Below, piece by piece: positions 29,208 to 38,705 of a DNA stretch of 64,000 bases. The notes beneath the pieces are model-generated. The model did not search any database and had not been told where the DNA came from. It saw nothing but the letters and a program-made list of their open reading frames with translations. Numbering within the stretch: position 1 is the first letter of the stretch; the number at the start of each line of letters is the position of its first letter. This DNA comes from Membranihabitans marinus. GTDB taxonomy: Bacteria > Bacteroidota > Bacteroidia > Chitinophagales > Saprospiraceae. The DNA lies in NCBI RefSeq assembly GCF_019802045.1, contig NZ_JAHVHU010000009.1, positions 231,367 to 295,366 of the forward strand, in the 5' to 3' direction. Made by a program: the position numbers and the translations under genes.

Positions 29208-30929
29208 ATGAATACTTTCAAATTATTTTTAAGCTATATCGTCATAAGTGTTTTCATTTTTTCATGTGATAGCGATTTCCTTCTTCGAACTCCACTTGAT
29301 GAAGTGACTTCTGTGGACTATTTTAAAAGTCCAAATGATCTAAAAGCATACATGAATCAATTTTATAGTAATACTTATTTTCCGCGCTACAACAATCATG
29401 GGAATGATTTTGACAGTGACAATGAGATTACCCAAAGCGTTAATCGTCGACTGGAAGGGACTCGAACGGTCTCTACGACAGGATCAATCGGATTTGGGCA
29501 TGTCCGTAGCATTAATTACTTTTTTGATCATTACCGCAAAGTAGAGAAAGAAAATTCTTTTGAAAGTTATAAGCAATATTTGGGAGAAGCATACTTTTTT
29601 AGAGCATTAATATATTATAGGTTATTGCAATCTTATGGAAACATTCAGTGGATTACCACAGAATTAGGAACGAGCTCGCCCGACTTGTACAAGGCTCGTG
29701 ATCCTCGAAATAAAGTGGCTGACGAGATAATAGCAGCACTTGATACCGCAGCATCCTATCTTACAGATGATAAGACACGAGGCGCAGGACGGGTCAATAA
29801 ATGGATGGCTCTACTGATGCAAAGTCGTATTGCATTATATGAGGGTAGTTGGGAAAAATATCATGCTGGTACAGCTTTTGGAGTAGAGAATGCTAATCCG
29901 GAAAAATATTTTGAGAAAGCTGTTGAAGCAGCTTCGCAGGTTATGAATTCAGGAGTTTATGATATTTTTACTACGGGGAACTCGGAATCCGATTATAAAA
30001 CGCTGTTTTCCTTACAAGACTACTCTTCCAATGAAGAAGTGATGTTTTGGAGGGAATATAATAATGAATTGACTCGTGGAGATCGAGCATTTACCAATGA
30101 TCGCAATTTTAGAATGGAAACTCCATCAGGTAAGACAATTACAAAAGAATTAGCAGATGCTTATCTGTGTAAGGATGGCAAACCTATTCAAGCAAGTCCG
30201 TTGTTTGGCGGTTATGAGACGCTATTGGATGAAATGCAAAATCGAGATCCGCGATTCTTACAAACGATTGCAACACCGGATCAAGTCTGGAAAATATTTG
30301 AAGATGGTACTATTTCGTATTGGGAAGAAGTGTACGAAAAACTCAATACATCGTCAGACTATAATGCGCCGAGTGGATACATTATACAAAAAGGATATAA
30401 CCCTAATATGGAATACCATGTTCAGCAATATGAAGAAACGCCATCCATTTTGTATCGCTATGCTGAGGTGCTATTAAACTATGTGGAAGCAAAAGCTGAA
30501 CTTGGAAATATTGATCAAAGTGATATCGATAAAACAATTAAAAAACTGAGAGATCGGGTAGGAATGCCCAATTTGATATTGAATGACATTGCGTTAGATC
30601 CCTCTTGGGATTTTCCTGAATTGTCCCCTATAATAAATGAAATTCGCAGAGAGCGTCGAGTTGAGTTGGCTGCGGAAGGATTTAGATGGGATGATATTGC
30701 AAGGTGGGCTGCAGCCGATGAGCTGATTATTGGACAGCGTCCTAAAGGCTTTTTAGCCTCTCAAATATCAGTTAATCCTTTTCCAATTGATGATGAAGGT
30801 TTTCTGGATCCATTTCAAAACGCTATTCCTAATGGATATGGTTTTGATCCGAAGCGAGATTATTTGAATTCAATTCCTGAATCTGAAATAGTATTAAACC
30901 CTGAACTAACTCAGAATCCAGGCTGGTAG
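29208..30929 (+). CDS. SusD/RagB-family outer-membrane lipoprotein
   Basis: 573 residues. Lipoprotein signal with Cys20 (VFIFSC) followed by DSDFLLRTPLDEVTSVDYF, the standard SusD opening. Family features include GEAYFFRALIYYRLLQSYG, the helix YAEVLLNYVEAKAELG and ERRVELAAEGFRWDDIARW near the C terminus. Partner of the SusC 6 nt upstream. AT-rich, like the SusC gene. Substrate unknown. Confidence 0.95.
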   Translation: MNTFKLFLSYIVISVFIFSCDSDFLLRTPLDEVTSVDYFKSPNDLKAYMNQFYSNTYFPRYNNHGNDFDSDNEITQSVNRRLEGTRTVSTTGSIGFGHVRSINYFFDHYRKVEKENSFESYKQYLGEAYFFRALIYYRLLQSYGNIQWITTELGTSSPDLYKARDPRNKVADEIIAALDTAASYLTDDKTRGAGRVNKWMALLMQSRIALYEGSWEKYHAGTAFGVENANPEKYFEKAVEAASQVMNSGVYDIFTTGNSESDYKTLFSLQDYSSNEEVMFWREYNNELTRGDRAFTNDRNFRMETPSGKTITKELADAYLCKDGKPIQASPLFGGYETLLDEMQNRDPRFLQTIATPDQVWKIFEDGTISYWEEVYEKLNTSSDYNAPSGYIIQKGYNPNMEYHVQQYEETPSILYRYAEVLLNYVEAKAELGNIDQSDIDKTIKKLRDRVGMPNLILNDIALDPSWDFPELSPIINEIRRERRVELAAEGFRWDDIARWAAADELIIGQRPKGFLASQISVNPFPIDDEGFLDPFQNAIPNGYGFDPKRDYLNSIPESEIVLNPELTQNPGW

Positions 30930-31385
30930 GTTAATTTTGAAGTTAATAACTTAGTACGGTCCATACTTCGTGCAGCCCAGGACTTTTTCGGTATTTCGGT
31001 GTCCGAAAATGGAAATTATCTTGAAGAAGGTTTGTCTTTGTTTTAGTAGTATAGAATTTAATACGCGGAGCTTCTGGCATGTTTTATCAATCCAGGAGGG
31101 TGCTGATTGAATAATAGCATCGGGTCTTAGGAATGCCTTGAAGCTATTATTGAGAATTCTCGTTCGATCGATTGAAACACAAACTATATCTTAATTCAGT
31201 CTTCAAGATTTTAAATTTTTTAATATGAGTAAGTGGATTTGTTGATATTGATGCGATATCCATGAATTTCATGTTTTGGATTAGATGCTACTTGGTTTTT
31301 AGTTCAAGGTGTGATTTTGTGAAATTTGATAAGTATCTTCATCCGTGAATTTGTGAGATATATGTCAATATCAATCTATGACTCC
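30930..31385. other. Intergenic region, 456 bp
   Basis: AT-rich spacer after the SusD gene. No coding signal, repeat, or convincing hairpin was seen. An in-frame upstream extension of the next gene exists from ATG 31326, but it is not used in my annotation. Confidence 0.4.
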
Positions 31386-32282
31386 ATGAACAGAAAAGAA
31401 TTTTTATATACCTCTTCCACTTTGATCGGGGGGCTGTCTTTAGGGAGAATTCCGTTTCCTGCGTTTCGTCAATCGATCCGAATAGGTTTAATCACCGACT
31501 TGCACTATGCCGAACGGGATACGCCGGAAGGAAGCACCAGGTTTTACAGAGAATCTCTAAAAAAGTTATCGGAATGCATCACCGTGATGAATCGGGAAAA
31601 AGTTGATTTTCTCATCCAACTCGGTGATTTTAAGGACCAGGATGATCCACCCGAGGAAACCGAGACTTTGGCGTACCTGAGAACAATGGCCAACGAATTA
31701 AGTCATTTTAACGGACCGATTTACCATGTGCTGGGCAATCACGACCACGACAGCATATCCAAACAGCAATTCCTGGACGGTGTGACCATCTCCGGATTTA
31801 ATCACCCCAAGAGCTACTATTCTTTCGATAAAAATGGATTTCACTTTATCGTATTGGATGCCAACTACACTGCTACCGGAGAGGCCTACGATCATGGAAA
31901 CTTTGATTGGAAAGATGCCAACATTCCACAAGACCAACTCGAATGGCTACGGAAAGACCTGAAGCGTACGAGGAAACCGACCATTGTATTCGTGCATCAA
32001 CGCCTCGATGAAAAGGACGGAAATGCCAATTATTGCGTGCGAAACGCCTCGGCCGTTCGAGAAATCCTGGAAAAGGCAGAAAACGTAACCTTGGTTTTGC
32101 AAGGGCATTATCACCCCGGAGATATGAGTACCATAAACGGAATTGTGTACTATACGCTTAAAGCAGCCGTCGAAGGGAGTGGACTGGAGAACAACAGCTT
32201 CGCTATTTTGGAAATCGACAAGAAGCTGGAAATGAATGTCATCGGATACCACAAAACAGAATCAAGGCTTTTGAGAAGTTAA
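31386..32282 (+). CDS. Exported calcineurin-like metallophosphoesterase
   Basis: 298 residues from ATG 31386 (MNRKEFLYTSS), chosen over 31326 because it gives a Tat-like/secretory N terminus directly before IRIGLITDLHY. All metal motifs are present: DLHY (Asp-x-His), GDFKD, GNHDH, and GHYHPGD near the C terminus. Family role: hydrolysis of phosphate mono- or diesters with a dinuclear metal centre, here likely in the periplasm. Substrate unknown; it may release phosphate from phosphorylated glycans or lipids. Monocistronic between locus 2 and the double-hydrolase gene. Confidence 0.88.
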   Translation: MNRKEFLYTSSTLIGGLSLGRIPFPAFRQSIRIGLITDLHYAERDTPEGSTRFYRESLKKLSECITVMNREKVDFLIQLGDFKDQDDPPEETETLAYLRTMANELSHFNGPIYHVLGNHDHDSISKQQFLDGVTISGFNHPKSYYSFDKNGFHFIVLDANYTATGEAYDHGNFDWKDANIPQDQLEWLRKDLKRTRKPTIVFVHQRLDEKDGNANYCVRNASAVREILEKAENVTLVLQGHYHPGDMSTINGIVYYTLKAAVEGSGLENNSFAILEIDKKLEMNVIGYHKTESRLLRS

Positions 32283-32528
32283 TGTGTCGACAATTATAAT
32301 CAATGAATGTAGCCTCGCAGACACACGAATCGTCAAACTGAATCGTAAGAATAGCGTGTTACAGAATTGAGATTCGTAATTGCATAGCGATTTGGAAGTT
32401 CGATGCCCAAACAACTACAGGGACTTAGTACTTGCAGCAATAGATTATTAAAAATCAGGTTTATCCTTTCAATACACCATCAACAGATTCACTTTCGTGT
32501 GTGATCAAAATTATTTACCTTAACCGAC

Positions 32529-34898
32529 ATGAAAAGTCTACTTCAAAACCACTGCTGGATGATTACCCTGGTACTAATGACAGCTGTGTCCAATTTAGAA
32601 GCACAATCCCTGGATTCATTGGACCCTCATCAACGTCGCCAATTTTATTTGGACCAAATTCTGGAATGGCTTCCTACGGAACGACCAAATTACGGACGGG
32701 TATCCTATTTGGACTCGACCTTCTCGGAATGGTTGGATCGAACTGGTGAACTTCCTCCGGATTTTTCTAAGCTGCCCGACATTTATGATTTGCCGGACCC
32801 CCTCTTGATGAATGAGGGGCAGGCGGAGGAGCCGGTCAGGACGATGGATCAGTGGACAGCGAAAAAAGCCTGGATGCGTGATCAACTCAAGCATTATATT
32901 ACAGGTGATTTCCCACCGGCGCCTGAGAATATAATGTTTAGCATTGTAAGCGAACGCATGGATGGCCCCGTTAAAATCCAGATGGTGGAGTTGCGGTTTG
33001 GACCTGATCACGAGGCAAAACTCACAATGGAGTTGATGATTCCGCCCGGAGAAGGACCTTTTCCGGTGTTTATGACCCAGTGGAACCACCGGGGGTGGGC
33101 ACAAATTGCTGTCCGCCGGGGGTACATTGGCTGTGTGTATGCCGGGGCAGATTCCAAGGATGATACGGAGGATTACAGTCGGATCTGGGCGGGTGAATAT
33201 GATTTTACTCGATTGATGCGAAGGGCCTGGGGTAGTTTTCGGGCCATTGATTACTTATATACATTGCCCAACGTTGATCGAGAAAAAATTGCTTTGACGG
33301 GTCACTCTCGGAATGGTAAGCAAGCCTTAATGGCTGCGGCCTTTGATGATCGGATTACGGCCGTGGTCCCCAGTAGCGGAGGCACGGGGGCGGAAGTTCC
33401 CTGGCGGTATTGTGCCTATAAATATGATGTGGAAGATATTGCCCTGCTGGGACCGGCACAGCCTTCCTGGCTGCACCCGCGATTGCGGTTTTTCGTGGGA
33501 CGCGAATATAAAATGCCGGTGGATCAAAATTCATTTATGGCATTGGTTGCACCGCGGGGATTGATGTTGAGCACGGCTACCGAAGAAGTAGCCAGCAATC
33601 CATGGGGCATCGAAAAGGCTTTTGGTTCTGCTAAAAAAGTATATGAATTCCTGTCGGCAAAAGATCAAATTGCTATTCGTTATCGCAGTGGTACGCATGG
33701 TACGACGGCGGAAGACATCGAAGCATATATCGATTTTTTTGATTATTCATTTGGCCGGTCTTCCCGGGAAGTCAAACAGAAGTACACCTATGTTTCATCC
33801 TTTGAGGAATGGAAAAAACAAAGTGGCGAAGACGTGCAGGTCAAAGATTTTCCGGTACATCATTCATTCACCTCCCCCGGATCAGATGAAGATCAAAACA
33901 TATCCAATGATCGGGAATGGAAAGCCCATAAACGGCAAATACTTGAACAGGTGCACTGGATGCTGGGTGAAAAACCGGCCGGGGTTACCAATCCCAGTCC
34001 GAAGCAGGTTGGTCAACGGGTTCGCGGTGAAGAAAAATTTGGAAGTGTGATCCGGCGGCCGGAACCCACGGAGACCATGGGCCGTCAGGCCATAAGTCCG
34101 TACAATGGATTTGGCGATTACTTGTTTGGGTATTTGTATTATCCCAGGGCAAAACTGGAAAAAAAGGAAAATATGCCCGTGGTGATTTATCTGCACGAAT
34201 ACGATTATTCAAAAGGATTCTCTTCCATGGGATTGAATCATAATATTGATGACTACTTTGAATCGTTGGTCCAACAAGGATATGCTGTTTTTGCATTTGA
34301 TATGATCGGATTTGGAACCCGCCAAAAAGAAGGTCTGCATTTTTATGACCGCTACCCAAGATGGTCCAAAATGGGCAAAATGGTGGCCGATGTGCAAGGT
34401 GCCGTAGATGCTTTACGCACCATGGATGTCATAGATCCGAAACAGATCTTTGTGGCTGGTTATTCCCTCGGAGGAACTGTGGGCCTGTACGCTACAGCGC
34501 TGGATGAGCGGATTGCGGGGGTGGCATCTGTATCCGGGTTTACACCGATGCGGACCGGTCAAAAAAACAAATGGCATATCCAGGAATTATGCGATGAGCA
34601 AATGCTGGTTCCACGGTTGGGATTCTTTCAGGATGAAACAACACGAATCCCCTACGATTATGATGATCTGCTGGCTGCTATTGCACCCCGGCCTGTGCTG
34701 GTCATTGCACCGGAATACGACCAGGACGCTGAAGTGGAAGGAGTATCTGAATGTGTCCGGTCGAGTAATGAACTTTTTCAATGGCTAGGTGCTGAGCGTC
34801 ACATTGATTTGTATACTCCCGCTGATTACAATCGGTTTTCGGAAAAGATGCGGGAGAAGGTGTATGAATGGCTGAAGGGAAGGAAGAACAGATTTTGA
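32529..34898 (+). CDS. Secreted two-domain alpha/beta-hydrolase (CE15-like plus acetylxylan-esterase-like)
   Basis: 789 residues with signal peptide about 1-25 (SNLEA/Q) and two esterase folds. Domain 1 (about 95-420) has the nucleophile elbow GHSRNGK with Ser260, the form typical of glucuronoyl esterases (CE15, GxSRxGK), and a candidate catalytic His in RSGTHGTT. Domain 2 (about 470-785) has GYSLGG with Ser646 and resembles dienelactone-hydrolase/acetylxylan-esterase proteins. Both nucleophiles are intact. Likely role: removing ester decorations from plant or algal polysaccharides outside the cytoplasm. Specificity of each domain is not provable here. Confidence 0.87.
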   Translation: MKSLLQNHCWMITLVLMTAVSNLEAQSLDSLDPHQRRQFYLDQILEWLPTERPNYGRVSYLDSTFSEWLDRTGELPPDFSKLPDIYDLPDPLLMNEGQAEEPVRTMDQWTAKKAWMRDQLKHYITGDFPPAPENIMFSIVSERMDGPVKIQMVELRFGPDHEAKLTMELMIPPGEGPFPVFMTQWNHRGWAQIAVRRGYIGCVYAGADSKDDTEDYSRIWAGEYDFTRLMRRAWGSFRAIDYLYTLPNVDREKIALTGHSRNGKQALMAAAFDDRITAVVPSSGGTGAEVPWRYCAYKYDVEDIALLGPAQPSWLHPRLRFFVGREYKMPVDQNSFMALVAPRGLMLSTATEEVASNPWGIEKAFGSAKKVYEFLSAKDQIAIRYRSGTHGTTAEDIEAYIDFFDYSFGRSSREVKQKYTYVSSFEEWKKQSGEDVQVKDFPVHHSFTSPGSDEDQNISNDREWKAHKRQILEQVHWMLGEKPAGVTNPSPKQVGQRVRGEEKFGSVIRRPEPTETMGRQAISPYNGFGDYLFGYLYYPRAKLEKKENMPVVIYLHEYDYSKGFSSMGLNHNIDDYFESLVQQGYAVFAFDMIGFGTRQKEGLHFYDRYPRWSKMGKMVADVQGAVDALRTMDVIDPKQIFVAGYSLGGTVGLYATALDERIAGVASVSGFTPMRTGQKNKWHIQELCDEQMLVPRLGFFQDETTRIPYDYDDLLAAIAPRPVLVIAPEYDQDAEVEGVSECVRSSNELFQWLGAERHIDLYTPADYNRFSEKMREKVYEWLKGRKNRF

Positions 34899-35128
34899 TC
34901 CGGACACCCTGTACTACTGGCTGGAATATAAAGATTTATGGATCGGGAAAGCCTGGAATTGATCCGTTCGGAAGAAATATGAGCATTCTATTAATTCATT
35001 CTGTAAGCCATGAACACCTCCGTTGAGATCTAAATATATCTTGGTTGACAAAATAGTGGGGAACTCTATTTTAAAAATCCGGAACATTTTTTATTTACAC
35101 TATTTGCTTTTAAAAATATTACGTATAT

Positions 35129-35144
35129 TCGGTAACGTTACCGA
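35129..35144. promoter_or_regulatory. Perfect palindromic operator, copy 1
   Basis: TCGGTAACGTTACCGA is a perfect 16-nt palindrome, embedded in the 20-mer ATTCGGTAACGTTACCGAGT that recurs exactly at 46809-46828. A central CG flanked by symmetric arms is the usual form of LacI/GalR-family operators. A -7-like element (TATATTCG, 35124-35131) overlaps its left arm, and TTTG at 35103-35106 could be the -33 box, so a bound repressor would block the promoter. The start codon lies about 120 nt downstream. No LacI-type gene is in the window. Confidence 0.7.
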
Positions 35145-35183
35145 GTTGTGGCTTGCTTTAGGCCTTTTTCAGATGGGGTCTAG

Positions 35184-35198
35184 CCTTATTTAATAAGG
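35184..35198. promoter_or_regulatory. Inverted repeat CCTTATT-T-AATAAGG
   Basis: Perfect 7-bp arms around a single T, 40 bp downstream of the palindromic operator and 65 bp before the esterase start. Could be a second protein-binding site or part of the 5' leader. No second copy was found in the window. Confidence 0.4.
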
Positions 35199-35262
35199 TG
35201 TAACTTTAATCAAATTGATGGTATATTCAGTTGTGCTAAAACTCAAGTAATAATTATAAACC

Positions 35263-36420
35263 ATGATCTTACGTCTTTACACAATTGGTCAAAAAATTGT
35301 TTTACGCGCTGAGTTCTGCCGCAGTACATCGATCCTTTTTGTACTGCTGCTTTTGGTTGCCGGAAAGGTTCAGGCGCAACAAAAGGTTCCGGTTTCGATC
35401 TATTCCAGTGAAATCCACGATACCGTGCAGCTGAACAGTCTGGCAGAATGGGAACAGTACCGTTGGCGTCTGAAACGGAACATGGAAGCCGTCATGGGAC
35501 CCTTGCCCACACGCAGTGATTTGCCTGAGCTGGACGTAGAGGTTGTTGATACACTCCATACTAGTCGCTACATGCGGCTGAATATTACTTTTCAGGCTGC
35601 ACCCAATGAAAGAGTTCCAGCCTATTTGTATATACCCTACCGAAGTTCTGTGACGGGGAAACTTCCCGCTATGCTGGCCTTGCATCCGACCGGAGCTGAT
35701 GGGAAAAAGATTGTGGATGGCCAGGGCCGGAAAAATCGGGGGTATGCCAAAGAACTGGCTGAACGGGGTTATATAGTGATTGCTCCGGACTACCCGAGTT
35801 TTGGGGATTTGTCCGATTATGATTTTGAGAATGACCGATATCAGTCTGGAACGATGGCTGCTATTTTTTACCATATGCGGAGCGTGGATCTCCTGACGGA
35901 GCGTCGCGATGTCGATGCTGATCGAATTGGAGTTATTGGTCATTCATTGGGTGGTCACAATGCCATGTTTCTGGGTGCATTCGATGAACGACTTCAGGTG
36001 GTGGTGTCCAGCTGTGGATGGACGCAGTTCGAATATTATGACATCGGAGAGGTGGCACATGAGCGTTATGGCGGTCGACTTGGACCATTTGCCCAAGACC
36101 GCTACATGCCTTTGTTTCGAGAAAAATATGAATTGGACGGGGATCGGGTTCCTGTCAATTATCATGAAATGATTGCTTTGCTCGCACCACGTGGATTCTT
36201 TTCCAACTCACCGTTGAATGATTCCAATTTTGATGTGAAAGGGGTAATCAAGGGAGTAAGCATGGCACAAGATGTTTTTCGGTTTTTAAAAGCCGAAGAT
36301 ATGTTGCAAGTCCGCTATCCCGAGGCAGAACATGATTTTCCTACTCAGATTCGACGGGAGGCGTATCATTTTATTGATCGAATGATGAACTTTGTCCCCG
36401 CAGATCATGAATTGGAATAA
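35263..36420 (+). CDS. Secreted alpha/beta-hydrolase (acetylxylan-esterase/dienelactone-hydrolase-like)
   Basis: 385 residues with a signal peptide ending about residue 38 (KVQA/Q). Nucleophile elbow GHSLGG with Ser228; candidate catalytic His357 in EAEHDFP; an Asp-rich strand lies between. Predicted to cleave acetyl or other ester groups from sugars in the periplasm. First gene of the long operon and closest to the palindromic operator. Its stop is followed after 43 nt by the first ceramidase-fold gene. Family is clear, substrate is not. Confidence 0.85.
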   Translation: MILRLYTIGQKIVLRAEFCRSTSILFVLLLLVAGKVQAQQKVPVSIYSSEIHDTVQLNSLAEWEQYRWRLKRNMEAVMGPLPTRSDLPELDVEVVDTLHTSRYMRLNITFQAAPNERVPAYLYIPYRSSVTGKLPAMLALHPTGADGKKIVDGQGRKNRGYAKELAERGYIVIAPDYPSFGDLSDYDFENDRYQSGTMAAIFYHMRSVDLLTERRDVDADRIGVIGHSLGGHNAMFLGAFDERLQVVVSSCGWTQFEYYDIGEVAHERYGGRLGPFAQDRYMPLFREKYELDGDRVPVNYHEMIALLAPRGFFSNSPLNDSNFDVKGVIKGVSMAQDVFRFLKAEDMLQVRYPEAEHDFPTQIRREAYHFIDRMMNFVPADHELE

Positions 36421-36463
36421 TAAAAAGAATTTTACACCTATGCATATTCAAAGAAGAGAACCA

Positions 36464-37876
36464 ATGAGGAAATACATAAAGGAGGAGCATGTTGTATCTA
36501 TACTGGTGATCTTCATTTTATTTGTTTTTGGTCCATCGGTATCGGCACAGTCCGACTCCCCACATGATCTCGGAGTTCAATTGTATGCGGGTGCATCGCA
36601 TGCCAATATCACCCCGGCTCCCGAAGTCCACAACTGGGTAAATGGGGAACCTTATGGAGCCGTCCAAGACTCCATTTTTGTGCGGGCCCTGGTCGTTGGT
36701 GACGGGGATCATAAAGTGGTCTTTCTTCACTGGGAACTGGTGGATGCCGGCGAGTCTGCGACAGACCAGGTTCGCAAACGCATCGCAGAAAAACTGAACA
36801 TACCTTCCGGTAATATCCTCGTGAATGCAGCTCATAATCATTCAGCACCATGGGCGCCTGTCTACGGAGAGGATAACCGGCGGGGTAAGGAACGATATCC
36901 CTGGTGGGTGACCCGGCACATGCCAGCCCAGGATGATGAGCCGCACTTTCGGGAATGGAAAGAGCGCCTTCTGGATCAATCGGTGGCTGCTGCAGTGGAA
37001 GCTGATCGAGCCGCAGAGCCGGCGACAGTTTGGGTGGGCCGGTATGATGTCTCCAGATTCCTGAGGAATCGCCGGCCCCGACCCGTCAAAGCGGGAATGG
37101 GATCTTCCGGCTTACCAGAGGGGTTTGGATATAAACATGATGACTGGGACCCGCGCGTGCTCAGCGGCGATCATACTTTTGGTCCGATGGATCGGACGAT
37201 GACCGCAGTTTCTTTTCGTAATCGGGACAGTGCAAATATATCTACGTTATTTCACCTGGCCTGTCATGCGGTATCCGTTTATCCGTATACGGATGAATTG
37301 TCGGACGATTGGCCCGGAGCCACGACCCAAAAGCTCAACCAGGTTCTGGGTGGAAATAATCTGTTTCTTCAGGGAGCAGCGGGTAATATTAACCCGTGGC
37401 GTCGGGGTGAAGTCGCCGTGCAACAAATGACCGATGGGTTGGTCCACGATATTTCGGTAGCCTATGAATACAGCGCACCATTGATACCGGACTCCATTCG
37501 GGTGGATAGGACTGTAGTCGGATTACCGCTAACCGACTACGGTCAGGAGCGCACAGGTCTGGACAACATCGATGCGGAGATCATGGGAGTAGTTATTGGC
37601 CCGCTGGCTTTGGTAACCTTGCCAGGCGAGCCCATGACGGAACTGAATATGGCGATCCAGGCGGAATCTCCGTATCCCCAAACGATTGTTTTGGGTTATT
37701 CCAATGGGAATGGCGGGCATTATTGTGGCATGCCTGGAGAAAAAGCACACGGTGGATATGAGACCGGTGAACGGACCAATCTGGGGAGCGACCAAGCGGG
37801 GCTACTTCTGGTCAAATCAGCGATCGGTCTGCTTGATAAAATGTATGTGAAAAGTAAAAATGAGGGAGATGAATAA
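36464..37876 (+). CDS. Neutral-ceramidase-fold secreted protein 1 (nucleophile replaced)
   Basis: 470 residues from ATG 36464 (MRKYIKEEH), which places a good signal peptide at the N terminus (SVSA/Q). Earlier in-frame starts at 36392 and 36440 are possible, but the first overlaps the upstream gene. Matches the neutral/alkaline ceramidase N-terminal domain: Zn-type His motifs NAAHNHSAP and HLACHAVS. The catalytic-Ser loop, GNxSPN in true ceramidases, reads GAAGNINPW here, with Asn at the Ser position. It is therefore probably not an amidase of the ceramidase type, and may be a metal-dependent hydrolase or binding protein for a sugar. One of three paralogues in this operon. Confidence 0.82.
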   Translation: MRKYIKEEHVVSILVIFILFVFGPSVSAQSDSPHDLGVQLYAGASHANITPAPEVHNWVNGEPYGAVQDSIFVRALVVGDGDHKVVFLHWELVDAGESATDQVRKRIAEKLNIPSGNILVNAAHNHSAPWAPVYGEDNRRGKERYPWWVTRHMPAQDDEPHFREWKERLLDQSVAAAVEADRAAEPATVWVGRYDVSRFLRNRRPRPVKAGMGSSGLPEGFGYKHDDWDPRVLSGDHTFGPMDRTMTAVSFRNRDSANISTLFHLACHAVSVYPYTDELSDDWPGATTQKLNQVLGGNNLFLQGAAGNINPWRRGEVAVQQMTDGLVHDISVAYEYSAPLIPDSIRVDRTVVGLPLTDYGQERTGLDNIDAEIMGVVIGPLALVTLPGEPMTELNMAIQAESPYPQTIVLGYSNGNGGHYCGMPGEKAHGGYETGERTNLGSDQAGLLLVKSAIGLLDKMYVKSKNEGDE

Positions 37877-38705
37877 ATGGCTTTATAAAATTAAAGAACA
37901 ATTCGCACCTTTTAATTTTGCGCTGATCCCGCTTTTGCTGTGGATGGTCCTGACAGCATGTAGTTCATCCAACAATCAAACTACACCGGAACCCAAAAAC
38001 GTCGTCTTTCTGATAAGCAAAGATCCCGATAATTATGAGGCGGATCGCACCATTCCTGCTTTTGCGGCTCAATTAGAAGAAAAATATAATTTCAATACCG
38101 AGGTGCTTTTGAGTAGCGGACCTCGTCATGCAAGTGATTTTCCTGATCTGTCTGTACTTGACCAAGCAGATCTCCTCGTGGTGTTTTGCAGACGGCTGGC
38201 GTTGCCTGACCGACAACTGAGACAAATTCAAAAATACATTGAAGATGGCCATCCGGTGATGGGAATCCGAACGGCAAATCACGCTTTCTCTGTACGCGAT
38301 GGTACGATTCCCGATGGATATTCTGATTGGAAAGATTTCGTTCCGGTCGTCCTGGGATGTGAAAACCGGGGCTATGGTCCGGTGGAGCCGGGAACGGATA
38401 TTTCGGTTGTTTCACATCTGGCGGGCCATACAATACTACAGGGCATCGAAGATTCTTATTGGCATTCGACAGGCAATGTTTACAAAGTAGCGCCTTTGCT
38501 CGATGACAAAGCCATTGTTTATCTCAGAGGGAGTGTGGGATCCGCCCGACTCGATGAACCCGTTGCATGGACACGAATAAACCCCTACGGTGGGAAGGTG
38601 TTTTACAGCTCCCTGGGACATCCCGCCGATTTTGACAATGCAGATAATGTGAAAATTTTAAATCAGGCGATAGCCTGGCTCACTCATAACTCAACTAAAA
38701 AATGA
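37860..38705 (+). CDS. ThuA-domain lipoprotein
   Basis: 281 residues. A long N-terminal signal ends in a lipobox (VLTAC, Cys34); Met4 (37869) is an equally good start. The rest is a ThuA/glutamine-amidotransferase-like fold (NVVFLISKDPDNYEADRTI; LLVVFCRRLALPD; GHPVMGIRTANHAF; GGKVFYSSLGHPADF). ThuA was named for trehalose utilisation, where ThuA/ThuB act with 3-keto-trehalose; the reaction of most homologues is unknown. It overlaps the ceramidase-fold gene by 17 nt and the next gene by ATGA, so translation is coupled. Confidence 0.87.
   Translation: MREMNKWLYKIKEQFAPFNFALIPLLLWMVLTACSSSNNQTTPEPKNVVFLISKDPDNYEADRTIPAFAAQLEEKYNFNTEVLLSSGPRHASDFPDLSVLDQADLLVVFCRRLALPDRQLRQIQKYIEDGHPVMGIRTANHAFSVRDGTIPDGYSDWKDFVPVVLGCENRGYGPVEPGTDISVVSHLAGHTILQGIEDSYWHSTGNVYKVAPLLDDKAIVYLRGSVGSARLDEPVAWTRINPYGGKVFYSSLGHPADFDNADNVKILNQAIAWLTHNSTKK

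Larger units (their letters stand above)
34899..35262. other. Regulatory intergenic region upstream of the 35-45 kb operon
   Basis: 364 bp without coding signal. It holds the 16-nt palindrome described separately (35129-35144) and a second inverted repeat (35184-35198). Confidence 0.6.
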
